Shown here in pieces: positions 1 through 8,992 of a stretch of 64,000 nt of DNA. The notes beneath the pieces are model-generated. The model saw nothing but the letters and a program-made list of their open reading frames with translations. It was not told where the DNA came from and ran no database searches. The stretch covers positions 1,417,542 to 1,481,541 of the forward strand of contig NZ_WKJZ01000001.1 in the NCBI RefSeq assembly GCF_009763245.1, given 5' to 3'. The number at the start of each line of letters is the position of its first letter. Position 1 is the first letter of the stretch. The translations under genes and the position numbers were made by a program. The stretch comes from Pseudomonas xionganensis. GTDB taxonomy: Bacteria > Pseudomonadota > Gammaproteobacteria > Pseudomonadales > Pseudomonadaceae.

Positions 1-765
1 GTGGAGGATGTGGAACTGGAGCGCGAGCACTATCGCCAGCAGTTGCAGGCCCAGGGCTTCAGTGTGCGCGCCTGCGCCAGTGCCGAGGAGGCGCGCAGCC
101 TGTATGCCGACGAAGCCTTCAATGCCCTGGTGGTGGACCTCGATCTGCCCGACCTGGACGGCTTTCAGCTGCTCCAGCAACTGCATGCCATTCGCGCCCT
201 GGACAGCCTGCAGGTGGTGGTCAATACCGGACTGGATGTCAATCAGCAGACATTGCAGCGCCTGCATCACTATTCGGCCCAGGTGGTGCGCAAACAGGGC
301 GAGAATACCGACCTGCTGGTCGAGGCCCTGCAGGGCTTTCTCGGCGATATGGCCGCTCCCCAGGCCGCCGAGTTGCTGCATGGCAGCCATGTGCTGCTGG
401 TCGACGATGACGTGCGCAATCTCTATGCCCTGACCGCCCTGCTGGATGAGGTCGGGATCCGCGTCAGTACCGCCAGCGATGGCCAGGAAGCCATCGATCG
501 CTGCCTGCGCGGGCACTTTGATCTGATCCTGATGGACATGGCCATGCCGATTCTGGACGGCTACAGCGCTACCCGGGCACTGAAGGGCGAGCATGGCTGC
601 AAGACCCCGATCATTGCCCTGACCGCCCATGCCATGAAAGGCGATCGGGAGAAATGCCTGGCCGCCGGCGCCGATGACTACCTGGCCAAACCGGTGGCCA
701 GCGAGCAGCTGCTGGCGATGTTGCGCCGCTGGCTGCACAAGTCGACGTTCGGCCAGGGCAGATAG
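1..765 (+). CDS. Tandem receiver-domain protein, C-terminal part (probably hybrid sensor kinase)
   Basis: The frame is open from base 1, so the true start probably lies outside the window. Two response-regulator receiver domains are visible. The first spans about residues 10-110 with acceptor Asp46 in VVDLDLP. The second spans about residues 128-245, with the acidic pocket VDDD near residue 135, acceptor Asp179 in LMDMAMP and a conserved Lys in YLAKPV. No output domain follows, and the protein stops shortly after the second receiver. This is typical of the C-terminus of a multi-receiver hybrid histidine kinase. The next gene begins about 110 bp downstream with its own receiver and c-di-GMP domains, so the two may form one signalling pathway. 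A stand-alone double-receiver protein starting at the GTG at base 1 cannot be excluded. Confidence 0.8.
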   Translation: MEDVELEREHYRQQLQAQGFSVRACASAEEARSLYADEAFNALVVDLDLPDLDGFQLLQQLHAIRALDSLQVVVNTGLDVNQQTLQRLHHYSAQVVRKQGENTDLLVEALQGFLGDMAAPQAAELLHGSHVLLVDDDVRNLYALTALLDEVGIRVSTASDGQEAIDRCLRGHFDLILMDMAMPILDGYSATRALKGEHGCKTPIIALTAHAMKGDREKCLAAGADDYLAKPVASEQLLAMLRRWLHKSTFGQGR

Positions 766-875
766 GTGGACAATGATCTAACCTGATGCTTGAGTTTCGT
801 GGCACTTTGCACCGTCGGTGCAGTGCCGGCAGCCCACAGGAGTATGGGGCTGCAGCCAGGGAAAAGGAGAGTGCT

Positions 876-3029
876 ATGGGGCAGGTCCAGGCCCATTCGT
901 CCCGCAAGACCCAGATTCTGCTGGTGGTGGATGATCGACCGGAAAACCTTGAGGCCATGCAAGCCTTGTTCGAGGATGGCGACTGGCAGCTTCGTTGTGT
1001 GGAATCGGGTGAGGCGGCCCTGCGTTGCCTGCTGGAAGAGGATGTCGGCCTGGTCCTGCTGGACGTGCAGATGCCGCATATGGATGGTTTCGAAGTCGCC
1101 CGGCTGATGCGTGGCAACCCGCGCACCCGCTTTGTGCCGATTATCTTCGTCTCCGCCATCGCCCAGACCCAGGATGCGGTGCTCCAGGGCTACTCCACCG
1201 GCGCAGTGGACTTCGTGCTCAAACCCTTCGACCCCAGCGTGCTGCGGCACAAGATCAACTCCCTGCTGGAGTTCGAACGCAACCGCAGTGAACTGCTGCA
1301 ACTGACCCAGCAACTGGACAAGGCCCGGGCCTTCAATGCCTCGGTGCTGGACAACGCCGCCGAAGGCATCATGGTGGTGGGCGAAGACGGCCATATCCAG
1401 TTTGCCAACCCGGCCATGGCGCAGATGCTCGGCTGTGCCGTGGCCGAGTTGCAGGGGCGCGAATTGCTTGGTCTGCTGCACAGCCCGCAGATCGACTGCG
1501 ACTGGCGCCTGTCGGAGTTCTACCGCCACTGGCGGCGCAGCGAAACCTACCGCCTGCATGATGCCAGCCTGCATATCGAGGGCGGTGGCAGCGTACCGGT
1601 GGCGCTGTCTTGCTCGCCCTTGCCCAGCCTGCAGCACGCCATGGTGGTGATCGCCCTGGATCAGTCCGCCGAGCGTCACCTGCGCGCCCAGCTGCAATCC
1701 CAGGCAGTCACCGATGCGTTGACCGGCCTGCTCAATCGCCATGGCTTCCAGCAGGCCCTGGGCCGTGCCCTAGCCCGTATCGAACGCAGTGGCGAGCGGC
1801 TGGCCGTGCTCTACCTGGATCTGGATGGCTTCAAGCGTATCAACGACTCCATCGGCCACGACGCCGGCGACCTGCTGCTGCAGCATGTGGGCGAGCAGCT
1901 CAAGAGCTGCCTGCGCCCCTATGACAGCCTGGCACGTATCGGCGGTGATGAGTTCGCCGCCCTGCTGGAAAATCTGGAGCACCCCGAGGATGCCGCCAAG
2001 GTGGCGGAAAAGCTGATCGAACAGGTCTCGGTGCGCCATCGACTGGATGGTGTGGACTTTACCCTGGGCGCCAGCGTCGGCATCGCCAGCTTTCCCGAGT
2101 GCGGGCAGACCGCCGAAGGCCTGCTGCGCGCCGCCGACATGGCCATGTACGAGGCCAAGGGCGCCGGCCGTCAGCAGTACCGCTTCTTCTCCCCGGAAAT
2201 GAATGGCCGCGCCCGTTCCCGGTTGATGCTGGAAGAGAGCCTGCGCAGCGCCATCGAGCAGGACGATTTTCGCCTGGTCTACCAGCCCCAGGTCTATCTG
2301 GACAGCGGCCGCCTGCGTGGGGTCGAGGCGCTGCTGCGCTGGCAGCATCGGGTGGCCGGTACCGTGGCCCCGGGGGTGTTTATCCCGTTGCTGGAGGAAA
2401 CCCGGCTGATCAACCACTTGGGCGAGTGGATCTTTCGCGCCGGTATCAGCCAGGCCCGGCATCTGGCCGATCTGCATGGCCAGCAACTGGTGCTGAGCCT
2501 GAACGTCAGTCCGGTGCAGTTCGGCATGCCGCAGCTGGTGGAGGATTTGCGCCGACTACTGGACGCCTATCAGCTCAACCCCGCGCAGCTGGAAGTGGAA
2601 GTCACCGAGAGTGCCCTGATGCAGGATCTGCAGACCACCCAGGAGCAGCTGCGCCAGCTGCGCGCCCTGGGGGTGAAGATCGCCATCGACGACTTCGGCA
2701 CCGGTTATTCGTCCCTGGCCTATCTGCGCCATTTCGAGCTGGACACCCTGAAGATCGACCGTCTGTTTATTGCCAATATGCTGGAATCGCCGCGCGACGC
2801 TGCGGTGGTCAGCACCATCCTCGACCTGGGGCGCAACCTCAATCTGGAAGTGATTGCCGAAGGGGTGGAAACCGAGGCCCAGCGCCAGTGGCTGGTGGAG
2901 CACGGCTGCGCCATCATGCAGGGCTTTCTGGTGGCGCCGGGGTTGTCTGCCGAGCAGCTGGAGCAGTTTCCCCTGCAGCTGGACTGGAACCAGCTGCCAT
3001 GCCTGGATGGCCCATCCAGCGAAGGATAA
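876..3029 (+). CDS. REC-PAS-GGDEF-EAL cyclic-di-GMP signalling protein
   Basis: This 717-residue response regulator probably makes and/or breaks cyclic di-GMP. The receiver domain covers about residues 12-130, with acceptor Asp63 in LLDVQMP. A PAS domain follows at about 150-265. The diguanylate cyclase domain has an intact GGDEF at 356-360 and the product-inhibition I-site RPYD at 347-350, exactly five residues upstream. The phosphodiesterase domain has EALLRW starting at 484 and the DDFGTGYSSL motif. Both catalytic signatures are intact, so net activity cannot be predicted from sequence. The ATG at 876 was chosen because AAAAGGAGA lies just upstream; an in-frame ATG at 786 has no Shine-Dalgarno and adds 30 uninformative residues. 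It is probably phosphorylated by a kinase such as the one encoded just upstream. Confidence 0.93.
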   Translation: MGQVQAHSSRKTQILLVVDDRPENLEAMQALFEDGDWQLRCVESGEAALRCLLEEDVGLVLLDVQMPHMDGFEVARLMRGNPRTRFVPIIFVSAIAQTQDAVLQGYSTGAVDFVLKPFDPSVLRHKINSLLEFERNRSELLQLTQQLDKARAFNASVLDNAAEGIMVVGEDGHIQFANPAMAQMLGCAVAELQGRELLGLLHSPQIDCDWRLSEFYRHWRRSETYRLHDASLHIEGGGSVPVALSCSPLPSLQHAMVVIALDQSAERHLRAQLQSQAVTDALTGLLNRHGFQQALGRALARIERSGERLAVLYLDLDGFKRINDSIGHDAGDLLLQHVGEQLKSCLRPYDSLARIGGDEFAALLENLEHPEDAAKVAEKLIEQVSVRHRLDGVDFTLGASVGIASFPECGQTAEGLLRAADMAMYEAKGAGRQQYRFFSPEMNGRARSRLMLEESLRSAIEQDDFRLVYQPQVYLDSGRLRGVEALLRWQHRVAGTVAPGVFIPLLEETRLINHLGEWIFRAGISQARHLADLHGQQLVLSLNVSPVQFGMPQLVEDLRRLLDAYQLNPAQLEVEVTESALMQDLQTTQEQLRQLRALGVKIAIDDFGTGYSSLAYLRHFELDTLKIDRLFIANMLESPRDAAVVSTILDLGRNLNLEVIAEGVETEAQRQWLVEHGCAIMQGFLVAPGLSAEQLEQFPLQLDWNQLPCLDGPSSEG

Positions 3030-3037
3030 GCGGCGCT

Positions 3038-3058
3038 GCCGTGTGCCTCGCACACGGC
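3038..3058. terminator. Perfect hairpin after the GGDEF-EAL gene
   Basis: A 9-bp perfect stem (GCCGTGTGC / GCACACGGC) with a 3-base loop lies 9 bp after the stop codon. It sits between convergent genes and has no T-run, so it is at best a weak or processing hairpin. Confidence 0.4.
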
Positions 3059-3080
3059 TGCATGGCCCTGCCTAAGCCTG

Positions 3081-3980
3081 TTACCGGCTGGCGGCGATCA
3101 GCTTGTCCAGCTCGGCATCCTTGTCCAGCCAGAGCTGATTGACCCACTGCTGGAACTGCAGGCGGTAGGCCTCGTCCTGGTCGTAGTTGCGGCCGAGAAA
3201 TTCTTCGGGGATCTGCAACTGGTCGAAACGCACCACCACCTGCTCGACCCGCCCGCACAGCAGATCCCAGAAGCCCGGGTTGCCCTGTGGGTAGTGGATG
3301 GTGACGTTGACGATGCTGTGCAACTGCTCGCCCATGGCATCGAGCACAAAGGCGATGCCGCCGGCCTTGGGCTTGAGCAGGTGGCGGAAGGGTGACTGCT
3401 GCTGGGCATGCTTGGCCGGGGTCAGGCGGGTGCCTTCGAGAAAGTTGAACACCGCCACCGGGTTGCTCTTGTAGCGGGCACAGGCGCGGCGGGTGGTGGC
3501 CAGATCCTGACCGCGCTTTTCCGGGTGCTTGGCCAGGTATTCCTTGCTGAAACGCTTCATAAAGGGGAATTCCAGGGCCCACCAGCACAGGCCGATCACC
3601 GGCACCCAGATCAGCTCCTGCTTGAGGAAGAACTTGAGCAGCGGCAGACGCCGGTTGAGCTGGTACTGCAGCACCAGGATATCCACCCAGCTCTGGTGGT
3701 TGCTGGTCACCAGATAGGAATGCTGCTTGTCGAAGCCCTGCAGGCCCTGCACGTCCCAGCGGGTACTGCCCACCAGGTCCATCCAGAACTTGTTGAAGCC
3801 GATCCAGGCCTCGGCGATGCCGTGCATCAGAAAGCGCAGAAAACGCTGGGCCGGGGCAAAGGGCAGCAGCAGCTTGACCAGCGCCAGGATGAACAGCGGC
3901 CAGCACCAGAACAGGGTATTGAGCGCCAGCAGCAGGCTGGCAAGGCAGCCGCGAAGCGGCGCGGGCAGAAAGTGCAGCAT
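3081..3980 (-). CDS. Lysophospholipid acyltransferase (PlsC family, YihG-like)
   Basis: This 299-residue membrane-associated acyltransferase of the LPLAT/PlsC superfamily would esterify the sn-2 position of a lysophospholipid such as lysophosphatidic acid. The catalytic H-X4-D motif is at His95/Asp100 (NHQSWVD). The acyl-acceptor phosphate-binding motif EGTR is at 182-185. A hydrophobic N-terminal segment covers about residues 12-42. The start at 3980 is supported by GAGGAGG about 10 bp upstream; an upstream extension in the same frame looks non-coding. It lies downstream of pta on the same strand, as I remember in P. aeruginosa, with a 190-bp gap that contains a palindromic repeat. The exact lysophospholipid substrate is not readable from sequence. 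Confidence 0.9.
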   Translation of the reverse strand: MLHFLPAPLRGCLASLLLALNTLFWCWPLFILALVKLLLPFAPAQRFLRFLMHGIAEAWIGFNKFWMDLVGSTRWDVQGLQGFDKQHSYLVTSNHQSWVDILVLQYQLNRRLPLLKFFLKQELIWVPVIGLCWWALEFPFMKRFSKEYLAKHPEKRGQDLATTRRACARYKSNPVAVFNFLEGTRLTPAKHAQQQSPFRHLLKPKAGGIAFVLDAMGEQLHSIVNVTIHYPQGNPGFWDLLCGRVEQVVVRFDQLQIPEEFLGRNYDQDEAYRLQFQQWVNQLWLDKDAELDKLIAASR

Positions 3981-4133
3981 GGGGGCGCAGGCCTCCTCAA
4001 GGGGGCTTCTTCGAGCCCGTGGGTCAGCGTATGGCGAGCGGTGGTAGCCAGCCGCTGCCAAGGTTAACGATTGTGCACTGACCTGCAAGATCCAGCCTTG
4101 ACCAGCTGGTGTTGCTTTCGCAGGTCTGCGGGG

Positions 4134-4168
4134 TAGGGCGGACATGCCGAAGGCTTGTCCGCCATCCA
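4134..4168. repeat. GTAGGGYG-family palindromic repeat
   Basis: A short inverted repeat (GGGCGGACA ... TGTCCGCC) begins with GTAGGGCGGAC, like the dispersed repeats at 41154, 49171, 59246 and 63807. It sits between pta and the acyltransferase gene. Confidence 0.55.
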
Positions 4169-4170
4169 CG

Positions 4171-6264
4171 TTATGCCGGCAGATTGGCTGCCTGAATCGC
4201 CGTCAGGGCAATGGTGAAGACGATATCGTCGACCAGAGCACCGCGCGAAAGGTCGTTCACCGGCTTGCGCAGGCCCTGCAGCATGGGGCCGACACTGACG
4301 CAGTCGGCGCTGCGCTGCACCGCCTTGTAGGTGGTGTTGCCGGTGTTCAGGTCAGGGAAGATAAACACCGTGGCACGGCCGGCCACCGGGCTGTTCGGCG
4401 CCTTCTGCCGGCCGACACTGGCAATCGCCGCGGCGTCGTACTGCAACGGGCCGTCGAGCGGCAATTCGGGCTGACGCGCCTTGGCCAGGCGGGTGGCCTC
4501 GCGCACCTTTTCCACTTCCTCGCCACTGCCGGACTCGCCGGTAGAGTAGCTGAGCATGGCCACCCGCGGCGGGATGCCGAACGCCTGGGCCGAGGCGGCG
4601 CTCTGCAGGGCGATTTCCGCCAGCTCCGCCGCCGTGGGGTCTGGGTTCACCGCGCAATCGCCATAGACCAGCACCTGATCGGGCAGCAGCATAAAGAAGA
4701 TCGACGACACCAGCTGATAACCAGGGGCAGTCTTGATCAGCTGCAGGGCCGGGCGGATGGTGTTGGCGGTGGTGTTGATGGCCCCGGACACCAGGCCGTC
4801 CACCTCGTCCAGGGCCAGCATCATGGTGCCCAGGACCACGGTGTCTTCCAGCTGGGCGGCGGCCATGGGGGCGTTCAGGCCCTTGCCCTTGCGCAGCTCG
4901 ACCATGGGCTCGATATAGCGTTCGCGGATCAGATCCGGGTCGAGAATCTCCAGGCCTTCGGGCAGCTCGATGCCCTGGGCACGGGCCACGGCCTTGACCT
5001 CTTCCGGCTTGGCCAGCAGCACGCAGCGGGCGATGCCACGGGCCTGGCAGATGGCGGCGGCCTGCACGGTGCGCGGTTCGCTGCCTTCGGGCAGGACGAT
5101 GCGCTTGTTCGCCGCCTTGGCCCGCTGCACCAGCTGGTAGCGGAAGGCCGGCGGCGACATGTTCAGTTCCCGTGGCGCGGCGCAACGGGTGAACAGCCAC
5201 TCATGGTCGATATGGCTGGCGACAAAGTCGGCGACCTTTTCCGCCCGTTCCTTGTCATCCACCGGAATTTCCTTGTTCAGGCGGTTGAGGTTGGTGGCGG
5301 TGTCGTAGGAACCGGTGTTCACCGTCATCACCGGCAGGCCGCTGGCCAGGGCGCCACGGCACAGCTCCATGATCCGTGGGTCGGGGGCAAAATCGCTGCA
5401 CAGCAGCAGGCCGGCCAGAGGTGTGCCGTTCATCGCGGCCAGGCTGGCGGCGAGGATGATGTCGTCGCGATCGCCCGGAGTCACCACCAGGGTGCCGGGC
5501 TTGAGCAGCTGCACGGTGTTGGCCACTGCGCGGGCGCAGAGCACGATCTTGAGCATGCGCCGCTGTTCGAAGTCGCCGGCGTTGAGCACCCGGGCGCCAA
5601 GCAGGTCGGCAATGTCGCGGGTGCGCGGGGCATTCAGTTCATCCTGCCAGGGGATGCAGCCAAGCAGGCGGAAATCCTCGGTCTTGAGCAGCGGCGAGAG
5701 CTCCTTGAGGCGCTCGGCATAGGCCTCCAGGCCATCCTCGCTGCGCACCTTGTTGAGAATCAGGCCGAGCACCTTGGGGTCTTTCGGGCCACCAAACAGC
5801 TGGGCCTGGATTTCGATCCGGTCACTCAACTCGCTCAGGCTTTCCTGCTCCGGCGCCGAGATCAGGACGATCTCGGCGTCCAGGCTCTTGGCCAGGTGGA
5901 AGTTGACCCGGGCCGCGTAGCTGGCCTGGCGGGTCGGTACCATGCCCTCGACTATGACCACATCCTTGCCGGCGGCGGCCTGCTGATAGAGGCTGATGAT
6001 CTCCTCCAGCAACTCGTCCAGCTGACCGTCACCGAGCATGCGCTCGACATGGGCCAGGGCCAGGGGCTTGGGCGAATGGAGGTCATGGGTGCGGGCGATC
6101 AGCTCGCTGGATCGCTCCGGTCCCAGGTCACCCTGGTGTGGTTGGGCGATGGGCTTGAAGAAGCCGACCTTGAGCCCGGCCCGCTGCAGGGCGCCGACCA
6201 GGCCCAGGCTGATGGAGGTAAGACCGACACCAAAACCGGTGGGGGCGATAAAAAAGGTATGCAT
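4171..6264 (-). CDS. pta: Phosphate acetyltransferase
   Basis: Interconverts acetyl-CoA plus phosphate with acetyl phosphate plus CoA in the cytoplasm; with AckA it forms the Pta-AckA overflow/anaerobic ATP pathway. The 697-residue protein is the long, two-part form. The N-terminal half has a P-loop-like dethiobiotin-synthetase fold (GFGVGLTS near residues 10-17) and a DRTGG-type middle domain. The C-terminal catalytic PTA_PTB domain starts near residue 370 (VLPEGSEPRTVQAA) and contains GESGSGEEVEKVREAT. The ATG at 6264 was chosen because the typical N-terminus MHTFFIAPT begins there, with AAGGA upstream. It lies 28 bp downstream of ackA on the same strand, indicating one operon. Confidence 0.97.
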   Translation of the reverse strand: MHTFFIAPTGFGVGLTSISLGLVGALQRAGLKVGFFKPIAQPHQGDLGPERSSELIARTHDLHSPKPLALAHVERMLGDGQLDELLEEIISLYQQAAAGKDVVIVEGMVPTRQASYAARVNFHLAKSLDAEIVLISAPEQESLSELSDRIEIQAQLFGGPKDPKVLGLILNKVRSEDGLEAYAERLKELSPLLKTEDFRLLGCIPWQDELNAPRTRDIADLLGARVLNAGDFEQRRMLKIVLCARAVANTVQLLKPGTLVVTPGDRDDIILAASLAAMNGTPLAGLLLCSDFAPDPRIMELCRGALASGLPVMTVNTGSYDTATNLNRLNKEIPVDDKERAEKVADFVASHIDHEWLFTRCAAPRELNMSPPAFRYQLVQRAKAANKRIVLPEGSEPRTVQAAAICQARGIARCVLLAKPEEVKAVARAQGIELPEGLEILDPDLIRERYIEPMVELRKGKGLNAPMAAAQLEDTVVLGTMMLALDEVDGLVSGAINTTANTIRPALQLIKTAPGYQLVSSIFFMLLPDQVLVYGDCAVNPDPTAAELAEIALQSAASAQAFGIPPRVAMLSYSTGESGSGEEVEKVREATRLAKARQPELPLDGPLQYDAAAIASVGRQKAPNSPVAGRATVFIFPDLNTGNTTYKAVQRSADCVSVGPMLQGLRKPVNDLSRGALVDDIVFTIALTAIQAANLPA

Positions 6265-6292
6265 GGAGGATCCTTGTGCCGCGCAGGCGCTT

Positions 6293-7480
6293 TTAGTGAT
6301 CGAGCAATTCCAGGGTGTCCAGGGCAATCTGCCGCTCTTCATTGGTCGGCACCACCAGTACCCGTGGGTGGCCGGCTGCCTGGATGGGGCCGGCGGCGCC
6401 GCGTACCGTCTTGGCATTGGCCTGCGGGTCCAGGGCCAGCCCCAGGAGTTTCAGATGGGCCACGGTCTGGCTGCGGATCAGCGCCGAGTTCTCGCCGATG
6501 CCGCCGGTGAAGATGAGTCCGTCCAGCTGATTCAGGGCGCAGGCCATGGCCGCCAGGGACTTGGCCAGGCGGTAGCAGAACACCTCGATGGCCAGGGTGG
6601 CACCGGCATGGCCCTGCTCCCGCGCCTGCTCCAGGCTGCGCATATCGTTGGACAGCCCGGACAGGCCGAGCAGGCCGCTCTCCTTGTTGAGCAGGGCATC
6701 GATACGCTCCAGGCTCCAGCCCAGGGTGCGGGCCAGATGGCTGTGCAGGTTGGGGTCGACATCGCCGCTGCGGGTGCCCATCACCAGGCCTTCCAGCGGG
6801 GTCAGGCCCATGCTGGTGTCGCGGCTGTGGCCATCGACCACGGCGCAGGTGGAGCAGCCATTGCCCAGGTGGGCCACCAGCCAGCTGCTGTGGCCATAGT
6901 CCAGGTCGCTGAGTTCGGCGGCGCGCTGGCTGACATAGCGGTGGCTGGTGCCGTGGAAGCCATAGCGGCGTACGCCATGCTCGCGGTATAGCACCTCGGG
7001 CAGGGCATAGCGGAAGGCGTATTCGGGCATGCTCTGATGGAAGGCCGTGTCGAACACCGCCACATGGGTCAGCTCCGGGAACAGGCGCATGGCTGCCTCG
7101 ATGCCCTGCAGGTTGGCCGGGTTGTGCAGCGGTGCCAGGGGCGCGGTGGCGCGAATGGCGGTGAGGGTCAGCTCATCCAGCCGGCAGGCCGTGGTGAAGT
7201 GCTCGCCGCCATGCACCACGCGATGGCCGATACCATGCAGCTGCCCGCCCGCGGCGCTCTGTACCAGCGGCAACAGCTGGGCCAGGGCCAGGCGATGGTC
7301 GGCCCCGGGGATCATCAGGCTGTCCTTGTCCGCACCGCGTTGCCAGTGCAGTTCGGCTTCCGGGCTGCCCAGGCGTTCGGCCAGGCCACTCAGGACGAAC
7401 TGCGGCTGGTCCTCATTGACCAGGGCGAATTTGATCGATGAACTGCCGCAGTTGATTACCAGAATATTGCGTGCGGGCAT
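6293..7480 (-). CDS. ackA: Acetate kinase
   Basis: Transfers phosphate between acetyl phosphate and ADP, yielding ATP and acetate. The 395-residue length is normal for the family. The ASKHA-fold signature [11 protein letters not shown] is at about residues 10-20, VVHGGEHF contains an active-site His, and FHGTSH is the second conserved motif. [11 protein letters not shown] near the C-terminus is the nucleotide-binding region. It is transcribed with pta. A DUF3565 gene ends directly upstream on the same strand, so these genes may be co-transcribed. In pseudomonads the pathway supports anaerobic survival on pyruvate, which fits the anaerobic genes elsewhere in the window. Confidence 0.97.
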   Translation of the reverse strand: MPARNILVINCGSSSIKFALVNEDQPQFVLSGLAERLGSPEAELHWQRGADKDSLMIPGADHRLALAQLLPLVQSAAGGQLHGIGHRVVHGGEHFTTACRLDELTLTAIRATAPLAPLHNPANLQGIEAAMRLFPELTHVAVFDTAFHQSMPEYAFRYALPEVLYREHGVRRYGFHGTSHRYVSQRAAELSDLDYGHSSWLVAHLGNGCSTCAVVDGHSRDTSMGLTPLEGLVMGTRSGDVDPNLHSHLARTLGWSLERIDALLNKESGLLGLSGLSNDMRSLEQAREQGHAGATLAIEVFCYRLAKSLAAMACALNQLDGLIFTGGIGENSALIRSQTVAHLKLLGLALDPQANAKTVRGAAGPIQAAGHPRVLVVPTNEERQIALDTLELLDH

Positions 7481-7786
7481 CTACCGCTCCTTATGCTCAA
7501 GCTGATTCGTCTGACACCAGCCACAGGTGAAGGCTTGGCCCAGTTGCCGGTGGCGCTGCTCGCTATCCAGCACCCAGGCACGGTTCTGCCAGGGCGGCTG
7601 GTGGCGCAGGTGCTGGGTATGGCCGCAGGACAAGTCTGCCACCCAGTGGCCGTCTTCATCCTGATGGAAGTCAAGCACTCTGGCCGCGGCCTGGACTGGC
7701 CGTCCGTCCAGCGGCGGTTCGCTTTCGCACGGCCCCTTGGGTAGACTTGTCCGTTCTTTATTTCCCAGCAAAAAGGTCTCCCCCAT
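7481..7786 (-). CDS. DUF3565 small zinc-ribbon-like protein (start uncertain)
   Basis: A small protein with the DUF3565 core FHQDEDGHWVADLSCGHTQH followed by HQPPWQNRAW and FTCGWC. The conserved Cys and His residues suggest metal binding, but no function is known to me. The stop abuts the ackA start. The start is unclear: the ATG at 7786 overlaps the slyD start codon on the other strand, and residues before the conserved core show no family features. A GTG at 7678 would begin just before the core and leave a normal divergent promoter space, but it lacks an obvious Shine-Dalgarno. The conserved part is secure; the N-terminus is not. Confidence 0.75.
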   Translation of the reverse strand: MGETFLLGNKERTSLPKGPCESEPPLDGRPVQAAARVLDFHQDEDGHWVADLSCGHTQHLRHQPPWQNRAWVLDSEQRHRQLGQAFTCGWCQTNQLEHKER

Positions 7787-8270
7787 GCAGATCGCCGCCA
7801 ATAAGGCCGTATCCATCGACTATACCCTGACTAACGATGCCGGTGAGGTGATCGACAGCTCCGCAGGCGGCGCGCCGCTGGTCTATCTGCACGGTGCCGG
7901 CAACATCATCGGCGGCCTGGAAAAGGCCCTGCTGGGCAAGCAGGTCGGTGACGAGCTGGATGTTTCCATCGAGCCGGCCGAAGCCTATGGCGAATACAGC
8001 GCCGAACTGGTGGCTACCCTGAATCGCTCCATGTTCGAAGGTGTCGATGAACTGGAAGTTGGCATGCAGTTTCATGCATCCGGCCCGGACGGCGGCATGC
8101 AAATTGTGACCATTCGTGAACTGGACGGCGACGACGTGATCGTCGACGGCAACCACCCGCTGGCCGGCCAGCGCCTGAACTTCAAGGTCAAGGTGGTCAA
8201 TGTGCGTGAGGCCAGCGAAGAAGAAGTGGCCCATGGGCATATCCATGGCGAAGGCGGCCACCATCATTGA
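7785..8270 (+). CDS. slyD: FKBP-type peptidyl-prolyl isomerase SlyD
   Basis: This 161-residue cytoplasmic prolyl isomerase and chaperone has the SlyD layout: an FKBP core split by an insert-in-flap domain and a His-rich C-terminal tail (GHIHGEGGHHH) that binds nickel in the E. coli homologue. The tail here is shorter than in E. coli. Typical motifs are YTLTNDAGEVID near the N-terminus and GNIIGGLEKALLGK in the core. The ATG at 7785 fits the conserved N-terminus MQIAANKAVSIDYTL. It is transcribed divergently from the DUF3565 gene and is followed by a strong terminator. Confidence 0.95.
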   Translation: MQIAANKAVSIDYTLTNDAGEVIDSSAGGAPLVYLHGAGNIIGGLEKALLGKQVGDELDVSIEPAEAYGEYSAELVATLNRSMFEGVDELEVGMQFHASGPDGGMQIVTIRELDGDDVIVDGNHPLAGQRLNFKVKVVNVREASEEEVAHGHIHGEGGHHH

Positions 8271-8343
8271 TGGTGTCGGCCTGGCCTGAAAACGACTTAC
8301 GGTCGTATCGCAGAAGCCAGCCGCTGCTAAGCTGAACCATAAG

Positions 8344-8372
8344 AAAGGCGCCTTTGCATAGGCGCCTTTTTT
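8344..8372 (+). terminator. Rho-independent terminator after slyD
   Basis: An inverted repeat AAAGGCGCC / GGCGCCTTT with an 8-base loop is followed by a T-run (TTTTTT). It lies about 75 bp after the slyD stop and 40 bp before the glutathione peroxidase start. Confidence 0.85.
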
Positions 8373-8412
8373 GTCCTCCACGGGTAATTTCAGTGTTCTC
8401 AAGGAGTTAGCC

Positions 8413-8895
8413 ATGAGTGCATTTCACGACCTGAATCTGCGTGCGCTGGATGGCCATGATCTACCCCTGGCACCCTTCAAAGGGCAGGTGGTGCTGGTCG
8501 TCAATGTTGCCTCCAAGTGTGGACTGACGCCGCAGTATGCGGGGCTTGAGAAGCTCTATCAGCAATACAAAGCCCAAGGCTTTAGCGTGCTCGGCCTGCC
8601 GTGCAACCAGTTCGCCGGGCAGGAGCCGGACAGCGAGGAGGCGATTCGCGAGTTCTGCAGCCTCAACTACGGGGTGACCTTTCCACTGGGCAGCAAGCTG
8701 GAGGTCAACGGTCCGGATCGTCATCCGCTGTATCGTCTGCTGGCGGGTGAGGGTGCCGAGTTTCCCGGGGATATCACCTGGAATTTCGAGAAATTTCTGG
8801 TGGGCCATGACGGCCGCGTGCTGGCGCGCTTCTCGCCGCGCACCGCGCCGGATGATCCGGCCCTGATCCAGGCCATCGAGAAGGCCCTGGGCTGA
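8413..8895 (+). CDS. Glutathione peroxidase family protein
   Basis: This 160-residue thiol peroxidase of the glutathione peroxidase family reduces hydroperoxides with a cysteine active site. Cys36 in NVASKCGLTPQY is the peroxidatic residue. LPCNQFAGQEP supplies the conserved Gln and the likely resolving Cys, and WNFEKFLV supplies the conserved Trp-Asn. The start at 8413 has AAGGAG 7 bp upstream. It has no signal peptide, so it is cytoplasmic. In bacteria such enzymes usually use thioredoxin rather than glutathione. It follows the slyD terminator and probably has its own promoter. Confidence 0.93.
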   Translation: MSAFHDLNLRALDGHDLPLAPFKGQVVLVVNVASKCGLTPQYAGLEKLYQQYKAQGFSVLGLPCNQFAGQEPDSEEAIREFCSLNYGVTFPLGSKLEVNGPDRHPLYRLLAGEGAEFPGDITWNFEKFLVGHDGRVLARFSPRTAPDDPALIQAIEKALG

Positions 8896-8992
8896 CAGGG
8901 CATTTGCGCCAAGACTGCGGCTGCTCTGTGCGGCGCACTTGTTCCCGGGCCGTGCTGCCGGCTTAATCGTGACTCCTCGCCTGGAGTTGCCC

